This document shows positions 8,840 through 15,820 of a DNA stretch of 59,858 bases, piece by piece. This stretch comes from an uncultured Alphaproteobacteria bacterium. GTDB taxonomy: Bacteria; Pseudomonadota; Alphaproteobacteria; HIMB59. How positions within the stretch are numbered: position 1 is the stretch's first letter; each line of letters begins with the position of its first letter. The stretch is taken from the NCBI GenBank assembly GCA_902521485.1, contig CABYRQ010000003.1, positions 1-59,858 of the forward strand, written 5' to 3'. Both the position numbers and the translations under genes were made by a program. The notes under the pieces were generated by a model. The model worked only from the letters and a program-made list of their open reading frames with translations. It did no database searches and was not told the origin of the DNA.

Positions 8840-8943
8840 TTTTCTGAACAATATTTAACATCATTCCATACTTTTTCCCATTTTTTTCTCCAATTAAATG
8901 GTCTTTGGCATACCACGCAAATTTTGAAATCTTTTTTATTCAG
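8800..8943 (-). CDS. DUF2256 small zinc-ribbon-like protein with no canonical start codon
   Basis: A 47-codon frame reads [18 protein letters not shown], then [20 protein letters not shown] and a short basic tail. The two cysteine pairs (codons 9/12 and 32/36) and the R-P-F-x-W-R-K-K-W core are diagnostic of DUF2256, a tiny family of unknown function. The frame has no ATG, and its only GTG (8916) lies between the first two cysteines. The likely start is CTG 8943-8941, immediately after the amber stop of the universal-stress gene in the same frame, with a GAGAAG Shine-Dalgarno-like stretch about 9 nt before it. ATT at 8922 or readthrough of the TAG are alternatives. It overlaps pyrE by 40 nt. 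Confidence 0.75.
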   Translation of the reverse strand: MNKKDFKICVVCQRPFNWRKKWEKVWNDVKYCSEKCRRSKSKIIKKR

Positions 8944-9423
8944 CTAAATAATCTTCTCAATCTCTTTATCTTCGAGATTACCATTAATTATAACAAGAGG
9001 GCAATGTAACGAGTTAGATTTTTCATATATAAGTTTGTCAATTAAAGGTCCAGGCTTGCCCATATCATTACTTGCAGCAAGAATAATAGTTGAATTAGAT
9101 GAATATTTATTTAAGAAACTTATAAACTCATCAATCTCATTATATTTAAATATTTCAGATTTTGCTTTAATTTTAGATTTATCTGAGATGTAATTATGAA
9201 CTTCTTTATGTTTTAATTTTTCTGTTATGATCTGATCTTTATCCAAAATTTTTTCAGCCCCTGATGTAAGCATCATACCTTCGCTTGCACTTTGAATAAA
9301 ACTAATAGTAGTAATATTAGATTTAGTTATTTTTGCTCTTCTTATAGCAAATTTAACTGCAGTCCACATTTCAGCACTTTGATCAATAACTACAAAATAG
9401 TTTCTATTATTATTTTTTTTCAT
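8944..9423 (-). CDS. Universal stress protein family (UspA-like) protein
   Basis: A 159-residue single-domain protein. Its N-terminus FVVIDQSAEMWTAVKFAIRR is the Usp first strand and helix, and its C-terminal half, GKPGPLIDKL to CPLVIINGNL and a terminal EDKEIEKII, matches the alphaproteobacterial Usp form that ends with a short acidic helix. Usp proteins bind nucleotides and modulate stress survival; a specific role cannot be read here. Start ATG 9423 overlaps the preceding TIGR02186 stop (ATGA). The gene ends in TAG, directly followed in the same frame by the DUF2256 sequence. It is probably cotranscribed from tauE to pyrE. Confidence 0.8.
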   Translation of the reverse strand: MKKNNNRNYFVVIDQSAEMWTAVKFAIRRAKITKSNITTISFIQSASEGMMLTSGAEKILDKDQIITEKLKHKEVHNYISDKSKIKAKSEIFKYNEIDEFISFLNKYSSNSTIILAASNDMGKPGPLIDKLIYEKSNSLHCPLVIINGNLEDKEIEKII

Positions 9424-10097
9424 TTTTTTCTAAATATTAAATTTGTAACTAAACTAAGCAATAATGATATAGCAATCAAAATTATAATATAAATAAAAGA
9501 CTCAGTTTTTAACAACTTTTCCAACTTAAATGAAATTCCACCTTTTTTTATTTGCAAGTTTTTAGATACCATCTTAACAATTTCATTGTTTTTTAATTCG
9601 TACATATAGATTTTTATATTTCCAGGTGAGATATTATCTGGAATCAAAAATTTTTTTAAAAATAAATTTCCACTTAAACTTTCAAGATTTTCTTCTATAT
9701 ATAAATTTTTTACTTTCATTGCTTTTCTTATTTTATGAAGTTCAAGAGAGTGATTACTGATTAATAAATGTCTATCCTTTAAACTAGACAATAAAAATAT
9801 TTCATTCAAAGTCTTTTTAGGAGATGTGAAGATCGCAAAAAAACTAGGTTGATTATTCAACTCTTTTGTCTCATTAATCCATAAAAAACCCTCTTTAACT
9901 TTTGTCGTCAATTTAGCTTTTTTATCCTCTCCTTCAAAAATGAAGATGACATCACTGTCTTTATCTTTATTTCCAAATAAAACTACTTCTTTACCTAAAA
10001 AATTAGAGTTTATTTCAATTTTAAATTGATCTAAGGAAAAATTAGAAGCAAAACCAACTTTAAAAAAAAATATGAATATTAAAATATATTTATACAT
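9420..10097 (-). CDS. TIGR02186-family membrane-anchored protein
   Basis: A 225-residue protein with an N-terminal signal-like segment (YKYILIFIFFFKVGFAS), an extracytoplasmic beta-rich middle, and a C-terminal transmembrane helix around residues 200-220 followed by the basic FRKK. Its topology and position directly downstream of a TauE/SafE permease, with an 8-nt overlap, match the TIGR02186 family, which recurs beside such permeases in alphaproteobacteria. Its function is unknown; a periplasmic accessory role for the exporter is inference. The middle region does not resemble any enzyme family I recognise. Confidence 0.77.
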   Translation of the reverse strand: MYKYILIFIFFFKVGFASNFSLDQFKIEINSNFLGKEVVLFGNKDKDSDVIFIFEGEDKKAKLTTKVKEGFLWINETKELNNQPSFFAIFTSPKKTLNEIFLLSSLKDRHLLISNHSLELHKIRKAMKVKNLYIEENLESLSGNLFLKKFLIPDNISPGNIKIYMYELKNNEIVKMVSKNLQIKKGGISFKLEKLLKTESFIYIIILIAISLLLSLVTNLIFRKK

Positions 10098-10992
10098 AGT
10101 TTATAATGAATAAGTTCTCAGGTGTTCTAAATAAATCATACGCTAAAAATGATGAAATAATTAATAGTAACATACCAAATGTCACCTTTAAATTTTCTTG
10201 ATCAAGTATATCAACTATTCTTGTTGCTAGTGCAGCACCAATAGAGCTACTTACTATTAATGCTAAAGCCAAAACAAAATCTATATTTTGATTTATATAA
10301 ATTTGTAAAAATAAAGATACGAAGGATACTATTGTAATATTAAATAGAGATGTACCTATCACTGAAATAGTTTTCATACCTAAAAAATAAATCATACATG
10401 GAATAAGTATAAAGCCTCCACCAATACCAGTTAGTCCTGTCAATACACCTATAAAAAAACCAATTAAAAGTGGCGCTAAAACACTTATATATAGTTTAGA
10501 TTTTCTATACTTAATTTTAAAAGGAAGTCCATGTATCCAAGAATGCTGATGTAATTTAAATTTTTTATTTTTATGTACGATATTAACTTTAGCTGTTTCA
10601 TAAAGAATAAATACAGCAGTTATAATTAAAAGAATTATATAGATACTATTTAAATAGTTATCAATTAAACCAATTGTTTTTAAATTATTTAGAATTAATA
10701 CACCAAAAAGTGTTCCTAATAATCCGCCAATAACCATTGTTAAGCCCATCTGATAGTCTATATTTTTTTTTTGAAAATGACTTACAACGCCAGTAGATGT
10801 TGAGGCAAATACTTGAACAGTTGTAGTTCCAACTGCAACAGCTGGAGGTATACCAACTAGTATCAATAGAGGTGAGGATATAAAACCCCCACCTATTCCA
10901 AAGAGTCCAGATATAAACCCAATTCCAACACCGAGGGAAATTAATATATAAATATTTATGGATATTTCAGCAATAGGTAGGTAAAAATTCAT
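10090..10992 (-). CDS. TauE/SafE-family sulfite/organoanion exporter
   Basis: A 300-residue polytopic protein with the two TauE/SafE repeats: GFISGLFGIGGGFISSPLL near the N-terminus and FFIGVLTGLTGIGGGFILIP in the second half, both with the G-x-G-G-G-F signature. VAVGTTTVQVFASTSTG follows the first repeat. Family members export sulfite, sulfoacetate or related anions; the substrate here is unknown. It heads a tightly overlapping minus-strand operon with TIGR02186, Usp, DUF2256 and pyrE. The minus strand has a TATAAT ending about 15 nt before the start codon in the 44-nt divergent gap. Confidence 0.88.
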   Translation of the reverse strand: MNFYLPIAEISINIYILISLGVGIGFISGLFGIGGGFISSPLLILVGIPPAVAVGTTTVQVFASTSTGVVSHFQKKNIDYQMGLTMVIGGLLGTLFGVLILNNLKTIGLIDNYLNSIYIILLIITAVFILYETAKVNIVHKNKKFKLHQHSWIHGLPFKIKYRKSKLYISVLAPLLIGFFIGVLTGLTGIGGGFILIPCMIYFLGMKTISVIGTSLFNITIVSFVSLFLQIYINQNIDFVLALALIVSSSIGAALATRIVDILDQENLKVTFGMLLLIISSFLAYDLFRTPENLFIINYV

Positions 10993-11036
10993 ATATTGAA
11001 ATAAAATATTATACTTAAAATTTATAAAATAAATTA

Positions 11037-11570
11037 ATGATTAAATACACTTTAGCATTTGCATGTTCAAGCGATGGTTTTATTGCAAAATATTCTGGTG
11101 ATAATCCATTTGAATGGACTAGCTTGGAAGACAAAAAACACCTAGACAATTTGATAAAGAATCATAAATGGCAAGTTATGGGCAGAAAGACACATGAATT
11201 AAATCCAAACGAGTCAAGATCAAGAATTATTTTTTCTAGAAAATACCAAAAAATCAAACAAATAAAAAATTCAATAAATCAATACTATTTTAATCCAGAT
11301 ATTAATCAGTGGGATGAATTTGAAAATCTCTGCAAAGAAAGTGTTTTAATTTTAGGGGGAACCTGTGTTCATGATTATTTCTTATATGCTGATTTAATTG
11401 ATGAAATTTTTGTCACTGTAGAGCCTTTAAAATTTGGAAAAGGTATACCAGCTTTTACATACATAAATTTTAGGGACTTAGTTCCTTACTTAAATGAGAG
11501 AGGATACCGTCATACTGAAAAAAAAATTAATAATAATGGTTCTTTGTTAATTAATTTCTCAAAGATTTAG
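11037..11570 (+). CDS. RibD C-terminal / dihydrofolate reductase-like reductase
   Basis: A 177-residue protein with the DHFR-fold reductase layout of the RibD C-terminal family: N-terminal YTLAFACSSDGFIA, then WQVMGRKTHE, a RIIFSRKY strand, and the NADPH-region ILGGTCVHDYFLYADLIDEI followed by FVTVEPLKFGKGIPAF. This family reduces aminouracil-ribose intermediates or pterin-like substrates; no riboflavin gene is adjacent, and it lacks a deaminase domain, so the exact substrate is open. It stands alone between divergent tauE and convergent mobA (12-nt overlap). Confidence 0.76.
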   Translation: MIKYTLAFACSSDGFIAKYSGDNPFEWTSLEDKKHLDNLIKNHKWQVMGRKTHELNPNESRSRIIFSRKYQKIKQIKNSINQYYFNPDINQWDEFENLCKESVLILGGTCVHDYFLYADLIDEIFVTVEPLKFGKGIPAFTYINFRDLVPYLNERGYRHTEKKINNNGSLLINFSKI

Positions 11571-12152
11571 AAGTTCTGTGTAATCATTTTTGTCATTTAC
11601 ATTAAAAAATTCTATTTTTTTATTTTTTTTAAATTTTATATAATCAAATCCAATTTCTTCAGCAAATTTCATTATTTTATAACCATTATTTTTTAAAAGG
11701 ACTTCATTTAATTCTGTATATATTTTTGATGACCAAAAAGAAAACATTGGTTCGATAATATTATCAATCTTACAAATATAGACTTTATTCTTTTTTTCTG
11801 TAATTGAGATAAAATTATCTATTATACCTGTGTTTATTATTGGTGCATCTGTGGGGAAAAGTGCAAACCACAAATCCTCATTTGAGTTTTTATATAGATC
11901 AATAGCGCTATGTAACCCAGCTAGTGGCCCTTTATAACCACCAATTTTATCACTTACAACTTTATATCCAAAGATTTTGTACTTACTGATATCTCTATTG
12001 GCATTAATTATAATCTCATGTGACTTTTCATGCAAACTTTCTATTAAAATTTCAATAAAACTCTTATCTTTAATTTTTAAAAAGCTTTTATTTTCATAAC
12101 CCATTCTGGACGATTTACCACCTGTTAGTATTACAGATACAAGTTTACTCAT
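11559..12152 (-). CDS. mobA: Molybdenum cofactor guanylyltransferase MobA
   Basis: A 197-residue nucleotidyltransferase that attaches GMP to molybdopterin to give Mo-MGD (W-MGD with tungsten), the form used by DMSO-reductase-family enzymes such as FdsA. The N-terminal signature VILTGGKSSRMGYENKSFLKI fits the LxGGxSxRMGxxK motif, with later INANRD and FPTDAPI for base and metal binding. Length is typical. It overlaps the fdhD stop by 8 nt, so fdhD-mobA form a minus-strand operon that serves the formate dehydrogenase encoded 3 kb away. Confidence 0.89.
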   Translation of the reverse strand: MSKLVSVILTGGKSSRMGYENKSFLKIKDKSFIEILIESLHEKSHEIIINANRDISKYKIFGYKVVSDKIGGYKGPLAGLHSAIDLYKNSNEDLWFALFPTDAPIINTGIIDNFISITEKKNKVYICKIDNIIEPMFSFWSSKIYTELNEVLLKNNGYKIMKFAEEIGFDYIKFKKNKKIEFFNVNDKNDYTELLNL

Positions 12153-12957
12153 CTTTGGTATATCTAAATTCTCCAGATAAAATATTTAATCTTTTACCTC
12201 TAATTCTTCCAATCATTGTTAAATTTTTCTTTCTAGCTATTTCAACTGCCCAAGCAGTGAAACCTGAACGAGATAATAGTATTGGTATTTCCATTTTAAT
12301 GCATTTTAATACCATTTCACTTGTCAGCCTACCAGTAGTGTAAAAAGACATTTTTTTTGCGTCTATTTTCTTATCAAGTATTAAACCAGCTATTTTATCA
12401 ACAGCATTATGTCTTCCCACATCTTCAAAATAATACAAAGGTTTATCTCCTTTACATAAGACGCAACCGTGTATTGCACCTACAGATAAATATAAACTTG
12501 GCTCGGTATTAATTTTTTTGGATAAATTCATAAGCTGTTGATGATCTATTTTTATTTTTTTATTCAAAGAAATGGTGTTTATTTCTTCAAATAAGTCTCC
12601 AAATACTGTTCCTTGTGCACAACCAGAGGTATTTACTTTCTTTTTTAATTTTTCTTCATAATTAGTTTTACTTTTTGTTCTTACAACAACAGTCTTTAGG
12701 TCTTTATGAAACTCAATCTTTTTTACATCGTCTATATTATCAAGCATTCCCTGATTGAATAAATAACCTATAGCTAAATATTTTGGATAATCGCCTATAG
12801 TCATTATTGTCACTATTTCTTGGTTATTTAAGTATAGAGTGAGTGGTTTTTCTTCAATGATTGGAATTTTTGTTATTTCTCCTTTTTCATTAATTGATTT
12901 TTTTAATTTAAATAAAGATCTGTTATTTACACTAGGTTTGATTAAAAAATCTGTCAT
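12145..12957 (-). CDS. fdhD: FdhD, sulfurtransferase for formate dehydrogenase cofactor
   Basis: I take ATG 12957 (270 aa); the longer frame adds 13 residues with poor family match. FdhD transfers sulfur to the bis-MGD cofactor of formate dehydrogenase. Signatures present are IGDYPKYLAIGYLFNQG, the GRHNAVDKIAG core, TTGRLTSEMVLK, RSGFTAWAVEIARKKNL and IGRIRGKRLNI. The usual C-x-x-C sulfur-carrier motif is replaced by SGCAQGTVFG, leaving one cysteine (Cys113). Homologues with a single cysteine exist (FdsC of Rhodobacter lacks the pair), so this looks like a subtype rather than decay. It is divergent from mobB with about 29 nt between starts. Confidence 0.92.
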   Translation of the reverse strand: MTDFLIKPSVNNRSLFKLKKSINEKGEITKIPIIEEKPLTLYLNNQEIVTIMTIGDYPKYLAIGYLFNQGMLDNIDDVKKIEFHKDLKTVVVRTKSKTNYEEKLKKKVNTSGCAQGTVFGDLFEEINTISLNKKIKIDHQQLMNLSKKINTEPSLYLSVGAIHGCVLCKGDKPLYYFEDVGRHNAVDKIAGLILDKKIDAKKMSFYTTGRLTSEMVLKCIKMEIPILLSRSGFTAWAVEIARKKNLTMIGRIRGKRLNILSGEFRYTKDE

Positions 12958-12986
12958 TTTTTTCTTGATTGTATTATGGTGACAAG

Positions 12987-13475
12987 GTGAAAACAATAGC
13001 TGTTATTGGTTGGAAAAATAGTGGCAAAACTACTTTAGTGAGTAATTTAGTAAAATTTTTTAAAGATAAAAAAATTAAAGTTGGTGTGGTAAAACATGCC
13101 CACCATTCTTTTGACATTGATCATCCCAATACAGATAGCTATAAAATTAGAAAATCTGGAGCTTATAAAACTACACTAGTGTCAGATAAAAGACTTGCAT
13201 TTATAGAAGAGAAAGCTGAGTCACATATTAATTTAGAACGTCTGGTAGAGTTTAACAAAGATTGTGATTTGCTAATATTTGAGGGGTTTAAGAGGTTTGA
13301 TGATTTGATAAAGTTAGAAGTAAGTTTACAAAAAAATAACAAAGACTACCTCTACAAATCTATAAATAATGTTAAATATATCGTTACAGACGATAATATC
13401 GATCACCCAATTCAGACCTTTAATCACAGTCAAATAGAAAAAATTGCCTCTAAAATATATTATGAAAACTCCTAA
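12987..13475 (+). CDS. mobB: MobB, GTP-binding molybdopterin-guanine dinucleotide accessory protein
   Basis: A small P-loop protein that assists MobA in dinucleotide cofactor formation. The N-terminus TIAVIGWKNSGKTTLV carries the Walker A motif, with VKHAHHSFDIDHPNTDS typical of MobB, and LLIFEGFKRF as the later strand with Walker-B-like EGF. The start is uncertain: GTG 12987 gives a normal MobB N-terminus of 162 residues, whereas TTG 12969 would add six residues. Neither has a strong Shine-Dalgarno. It overlaps moeA by 14 nt, forming a plus-strand mobB-moeA pair opposite fdhD-mobA. Confidence 0.88.
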   Translation: MKTIAVIGWKNSGKTTLVSNLVKFFKDKKIKVGVVKHAHHSFDIDHPNTDSYKIRKSGAYKTTLVSDKRLAFIEEKAESHINLERLVEFNKDCDLLIFEGFKRFDDLIKLEVSLQKNNKDYLYKSINNVKYIVTDDNIDHPIQTFNHSQIEKIASKIYYENS

Positions 13476-14640
13476 TCTAATCTCTTTCAAACTTGCACAA
13501 AAAATAATTATTCAGGAAAAAAAGAAGTTATTTCAAGAGTCTAAGATTAAATTAAAGGAAGCATATAATGCTGTAGTATCAAGAACAATTACTTCACCAA
13601 TAAACCTACCCTTACAAAACACTGCAGGATTAGATGGTTATATTGTCTCAAAAAAAAATCTCAACAAAGTATCAATATCTAAGATTCTTCTAAATGCTGG
13701 ACATTCATATAAAAAATTAAATCCCAACTTAGCCTATAAAATAAATACAGGTGCAATTATTCCACAAAACTTTAAAAATTTTATTTCATTAGAAAATGCA
13801 AAAGTTGAAGGAAAAAATTTACTAGTCCATTATTCAAAAATATCTAATAAAGATATAAAAAAAAAGGGAGAGGATTTAAAAAAAAATAAAATATTAATAA
13901 AAAAAAATGAAAAAATTGATTTTATAAAAATTGCACTACTTTCATCAGTTGGAATTACAAATTTATGGGTATATAAAACTTTGAGAGTTGCTGTCGTATC
14001 CTCAGGAAATGAATTAATAAAATCTGGCAAAAAAATAAAAGATCATCAAGTATATGATTCAAACAAATATCAAATAATTCATTTTTTAAAAAAATTTAAT
14101 ATAAAAGTTTTTGACCTAGGTATTTTAAAAGATGATGAAATAAAAGTTAATAATTTTTATAAAAAAAATCAGAGTAAATTTGATATTATAATTAGTTCAG
14201 GAGGCTCCTCATTTAGCTCGAAAGATTACATATCTTCTTTTCTAAGTCGAAATACTAAACTTCTTTTTAAATATGTAAGAATTCAACCAGGTCGGCCTGT
14301 AATTTTTTCAAAATTAAAATTTAATTATTATTTTTCACTGCCTGGAAATCCATTAGCTGTATTCACTAATTTATTTTTTTTAGTAAGTTTATTTTTAGAT
14401 CCTTCTCGCAAAGATAATTCTAGCATTACCAAATCTTACCAATCTGGTTTTTCAGAAAATAAAAAATCTAACATAACAAAATTTTATCGTGTGAAATTAT
14501 CTAAAAATACACTTTATACTCATAACTCAAAAGGTTCTGCTAAATTAATTTCTCTTTCTGAAGCAGATGGGTTAGCGTATGTCCCAGAAGGAAATGATAA
14601 AATTAAAAAAGGCGAAAAGATTAGATTTATTGAATTTTAA
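13462..14640 (+). CDS. moeA: MoeA, molybdopterin molybdenumtransferase
   Basis: A protein of 392 residues from ATG 13462; the six extra codons from 13444 lie inside mobB. MoeA inserts molybdate into adenylylated molybdopterin. Recognisable blocks are NTAGLDGYIVSKK (the DGYA motif region), KINTGAIIP, RVAVVSSGNELIKSGK, IIISSGGSSFSSKDY (the MPT-binding TGGxSxG region in variant form), RIQPGRPVIFSK and SLPGNPLAVFTNLFF. The sequence is more diverged and lysine/asparagine-rich than usual, but the domain order is intact. It ends by overlapping tusA (14 nt, opposite strand). Confidence 0.88.
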   Translation: MKTPNLISFKLAQKIIIQEKKKLFQESKIKLKEAYNAVVSRTITSPINLPLQNTAGLDGYIVSKKNLNKVSISKILLNAGHSYKKLNPNLAYKINTGAIIPQNFKNFISLENAKVEGKNLLVHYSKISNKDIKKKGEDLKKNKILIKKNEKIDFIKIALLSSVGITNLWVYKTLRVAVVSSGNELIKSGKKIKDHQVYDSNKYQIIHFLKKFNIKVFDLGILKDDEIKVNNFYKKNQSKFDIIISSGGSSFSSKDYISSFLSRNTKLLFKYVRIQPGRPVIFSKLKFNYYFSLPGNPLAVFTNLFFLVSLFLDPSRKDNSSITKSYQSGFSENKKSNITKFYRVKLSKNTLYTHNSKGSAKLISLSEADGLAYVPEGNDKIKKGEKIRFIEF

Positions 14641-14848
14641 ATTTGATATTTACTAAATTACCCTTTTTTTCCAGTAAAATTATCTCATATTTTTTTTCTT
14701 CACAAAAATTTTTAAAGTCAAATTGTGATAATGGGTCATCGCTTTCTATTGTAAGAACATCATTTTTTTTTAACTTTTTTATAAATTTTTCAGCCTTTAA
14801 GACAGGTATAGGGCATTCAAAGCCTTTAGTATCTAGATAATAATCCAT
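14627..14848 (-). CDS. tusA: TusA-family sulfurtransferase
   Basis: A 73-residue protein with the TusA/SirA CPxP motif near the N-terminus (ECPIPVLKAEKFI, catalytic Cys12) and the family's C-terminal beta strand. TusA-like proteins carry persulfide sulfur between a cysteine desulfurase and acceptors such as tRNA modification or molybdenum cofactor enzymes. Its place between moeA and the formate dehydrogenase regulator suggests that it feeds sulfur to FdhD or cofactor synthesis, which is inference. It is divergent from the LysR gene across 27 nt. Confidence 0.86.
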   Translation of the reverse strand: MDYYLDTKGFECPIPVLKAEKFIKKLKKNDVLTIESDDPLSQFDFKNFCEEKKYEIILLEKKGNLVNIKFKIQ

Positions 14849-14875
14849 TTACATATATATTTATTTTAAAAATAC

Positions 14876-15757
14876 ATGGAAATAAAGAATTTAGAAATAA
14901 TTTTAGCTTTAGATAGTGAAAAGCATTTTAATAGAGCAGCAGAAAAATTAAAAATATCACAACCTGCTTTATCTATGAAGCTAAAGGCTTTAGAAAATGA
15001 AATAGGGGTAAGATTAGTAAAAAGAGGAAAGAACTATATTGGACTAACTTCTGAGGGTGAAATTTTAAAGGAAAGATTTAAAAATATTGTCAAAGAATAC
15101 ACTAATATCAAACAGTTAAGCTCTGAGTTAAAAAATAATTTAACCGGAAATTTAAGAATAGGTGTTATACCTACTGCTTTATTGGAAGTTTCCTTCCTAT
15201 TAAATAGTTTTGTAAAAAAATTTACAAATGTCAAATTGCAAGTTATTTCTATGTCTTCTAATGAAATTGATAAAAATCTTCATGATTTTAAATTAGACTT
15301 AGGGATAAGCTATTTAGAAAATGAACCAATATTAGGAGTTGAGAAGATACCGTTATACAAAGAAACATATTTTCTCATATCTAAAAAAGGGAATTTAAAA
15401 AATAAAAAGAAATTAAAATGGCAAGAAATTGGCAATTTAGATCTATGTTTAATTTCTAAAGAAAATCAATTTAGAAGAATATTAGATGCTGTTTTTAAAG
15501 AGAATAATATAAATCCACGAGTTTTAATTGAATCAAACTCTATGACTCATATTTACTCTCACGTAAATAGTTCAGAATTTTCAACAATTATGCCATATAT
15601 ATTTACTCAGTCATTTAACTACGATGAGAATACAAATTTTATTCAATTAATTTCCCCAGAAATATCTCATAAGGTAGGTATAGTTCATATTGATGATAAT
15701 CGCCCATCACCAATTAAGAATAACTTTTTAAAATTCTTAAAAAGCTTTAATAAGTAA
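14876..15757 (+). CDS. LysR-family transcriptional regulator, probable formate dehydrogenase regulator
   Basis: A 293-residue LTTR. The N-terminal winged helix-turn-helix covers residues 1-65 (HFNRAAEKLKISQPALSMKL, with EIGVRLVKRGK wing), and a periplasmic-binding-like effector domain follows from about residue 90 (GNLRIGVIPTALLE). It is encoded immediately upstream of, and in the same direction as, the formate dehydrogenase genes, the arrangement of FdsR in other bacteria, so regulation of fds is the natural inference. A 10-bp perfect inverted repeat begins 2 nt after its stop codon. The effector is unknown. Confidence 0.9.
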   Translation: MEIKNLEIILALDSEKHFNRAAEKLKISQPALSMKLKALENEIGVRLVKRGKNYIGLTSEGEILKERFKNIVKEYTNIKQLSSELKNNLTGNLRIGVIPTALLEVSFLLNSFVKKFTNVKLQVISMSSNEIDKNLHDFKLDLGISYLENEPILGVEKIPLYKETYFLISKKGNLKNKKKLKWQEIGNLDLCLISKENQFRRILDAVFKENNINPRVLIESNSMTHIYSHVNSSEFSTIMPYIFTQSFNYDENTNFIQLISPEISHKVGIVHIDDNRPSPIKNNFLKFLKSFNK

Positions 15758-15758
15758 T

Positions 15759-15787
15759 AATTATCAATTAATTACTTATTGATAATT
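15759..15787. promoter_or_regulatory. Perfect 10-bp inverted repeat between the LysR gene and the formate dehydrogenase operon
   Basis: AATTATCAAT (15759-15768) and ATTGATAATT (15778-15787) are exact reverse complements separated by 9 nt, in the 63-nt gap before the fused FdsG-FdsB gene. The AT-rich dyad has the size of a LysR-type operator, and it lies next to a LysR gene. It could instead be a weak hairpin after the lysR stop, but no U-run follows it. Operator function is inferred from position and symmetry only. Confidence 0.45.
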
Positions 15788-15820
15788 GAAACTTAATAAA
15801 AAATTACTAAATTATAGTAA

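Noticed and set aside
8800..9423. Usp and DUF2256 as a single frameshifted or broken gene
   Set aside because: The Usp sequence reaches its normal alphaproteobacterial C-terminal helix before the TAG, and DUF2256 is complete after it. Both look like whole proteins rather than fragments of one, so I list them separately.
14643..14840. Open frame antisense to tusA
   Set aside because: It lies wholly opposite the conserved tusA gene and has a phenylalanine- and serine-rich composition typical of shadow frames in AT-rich DNA.
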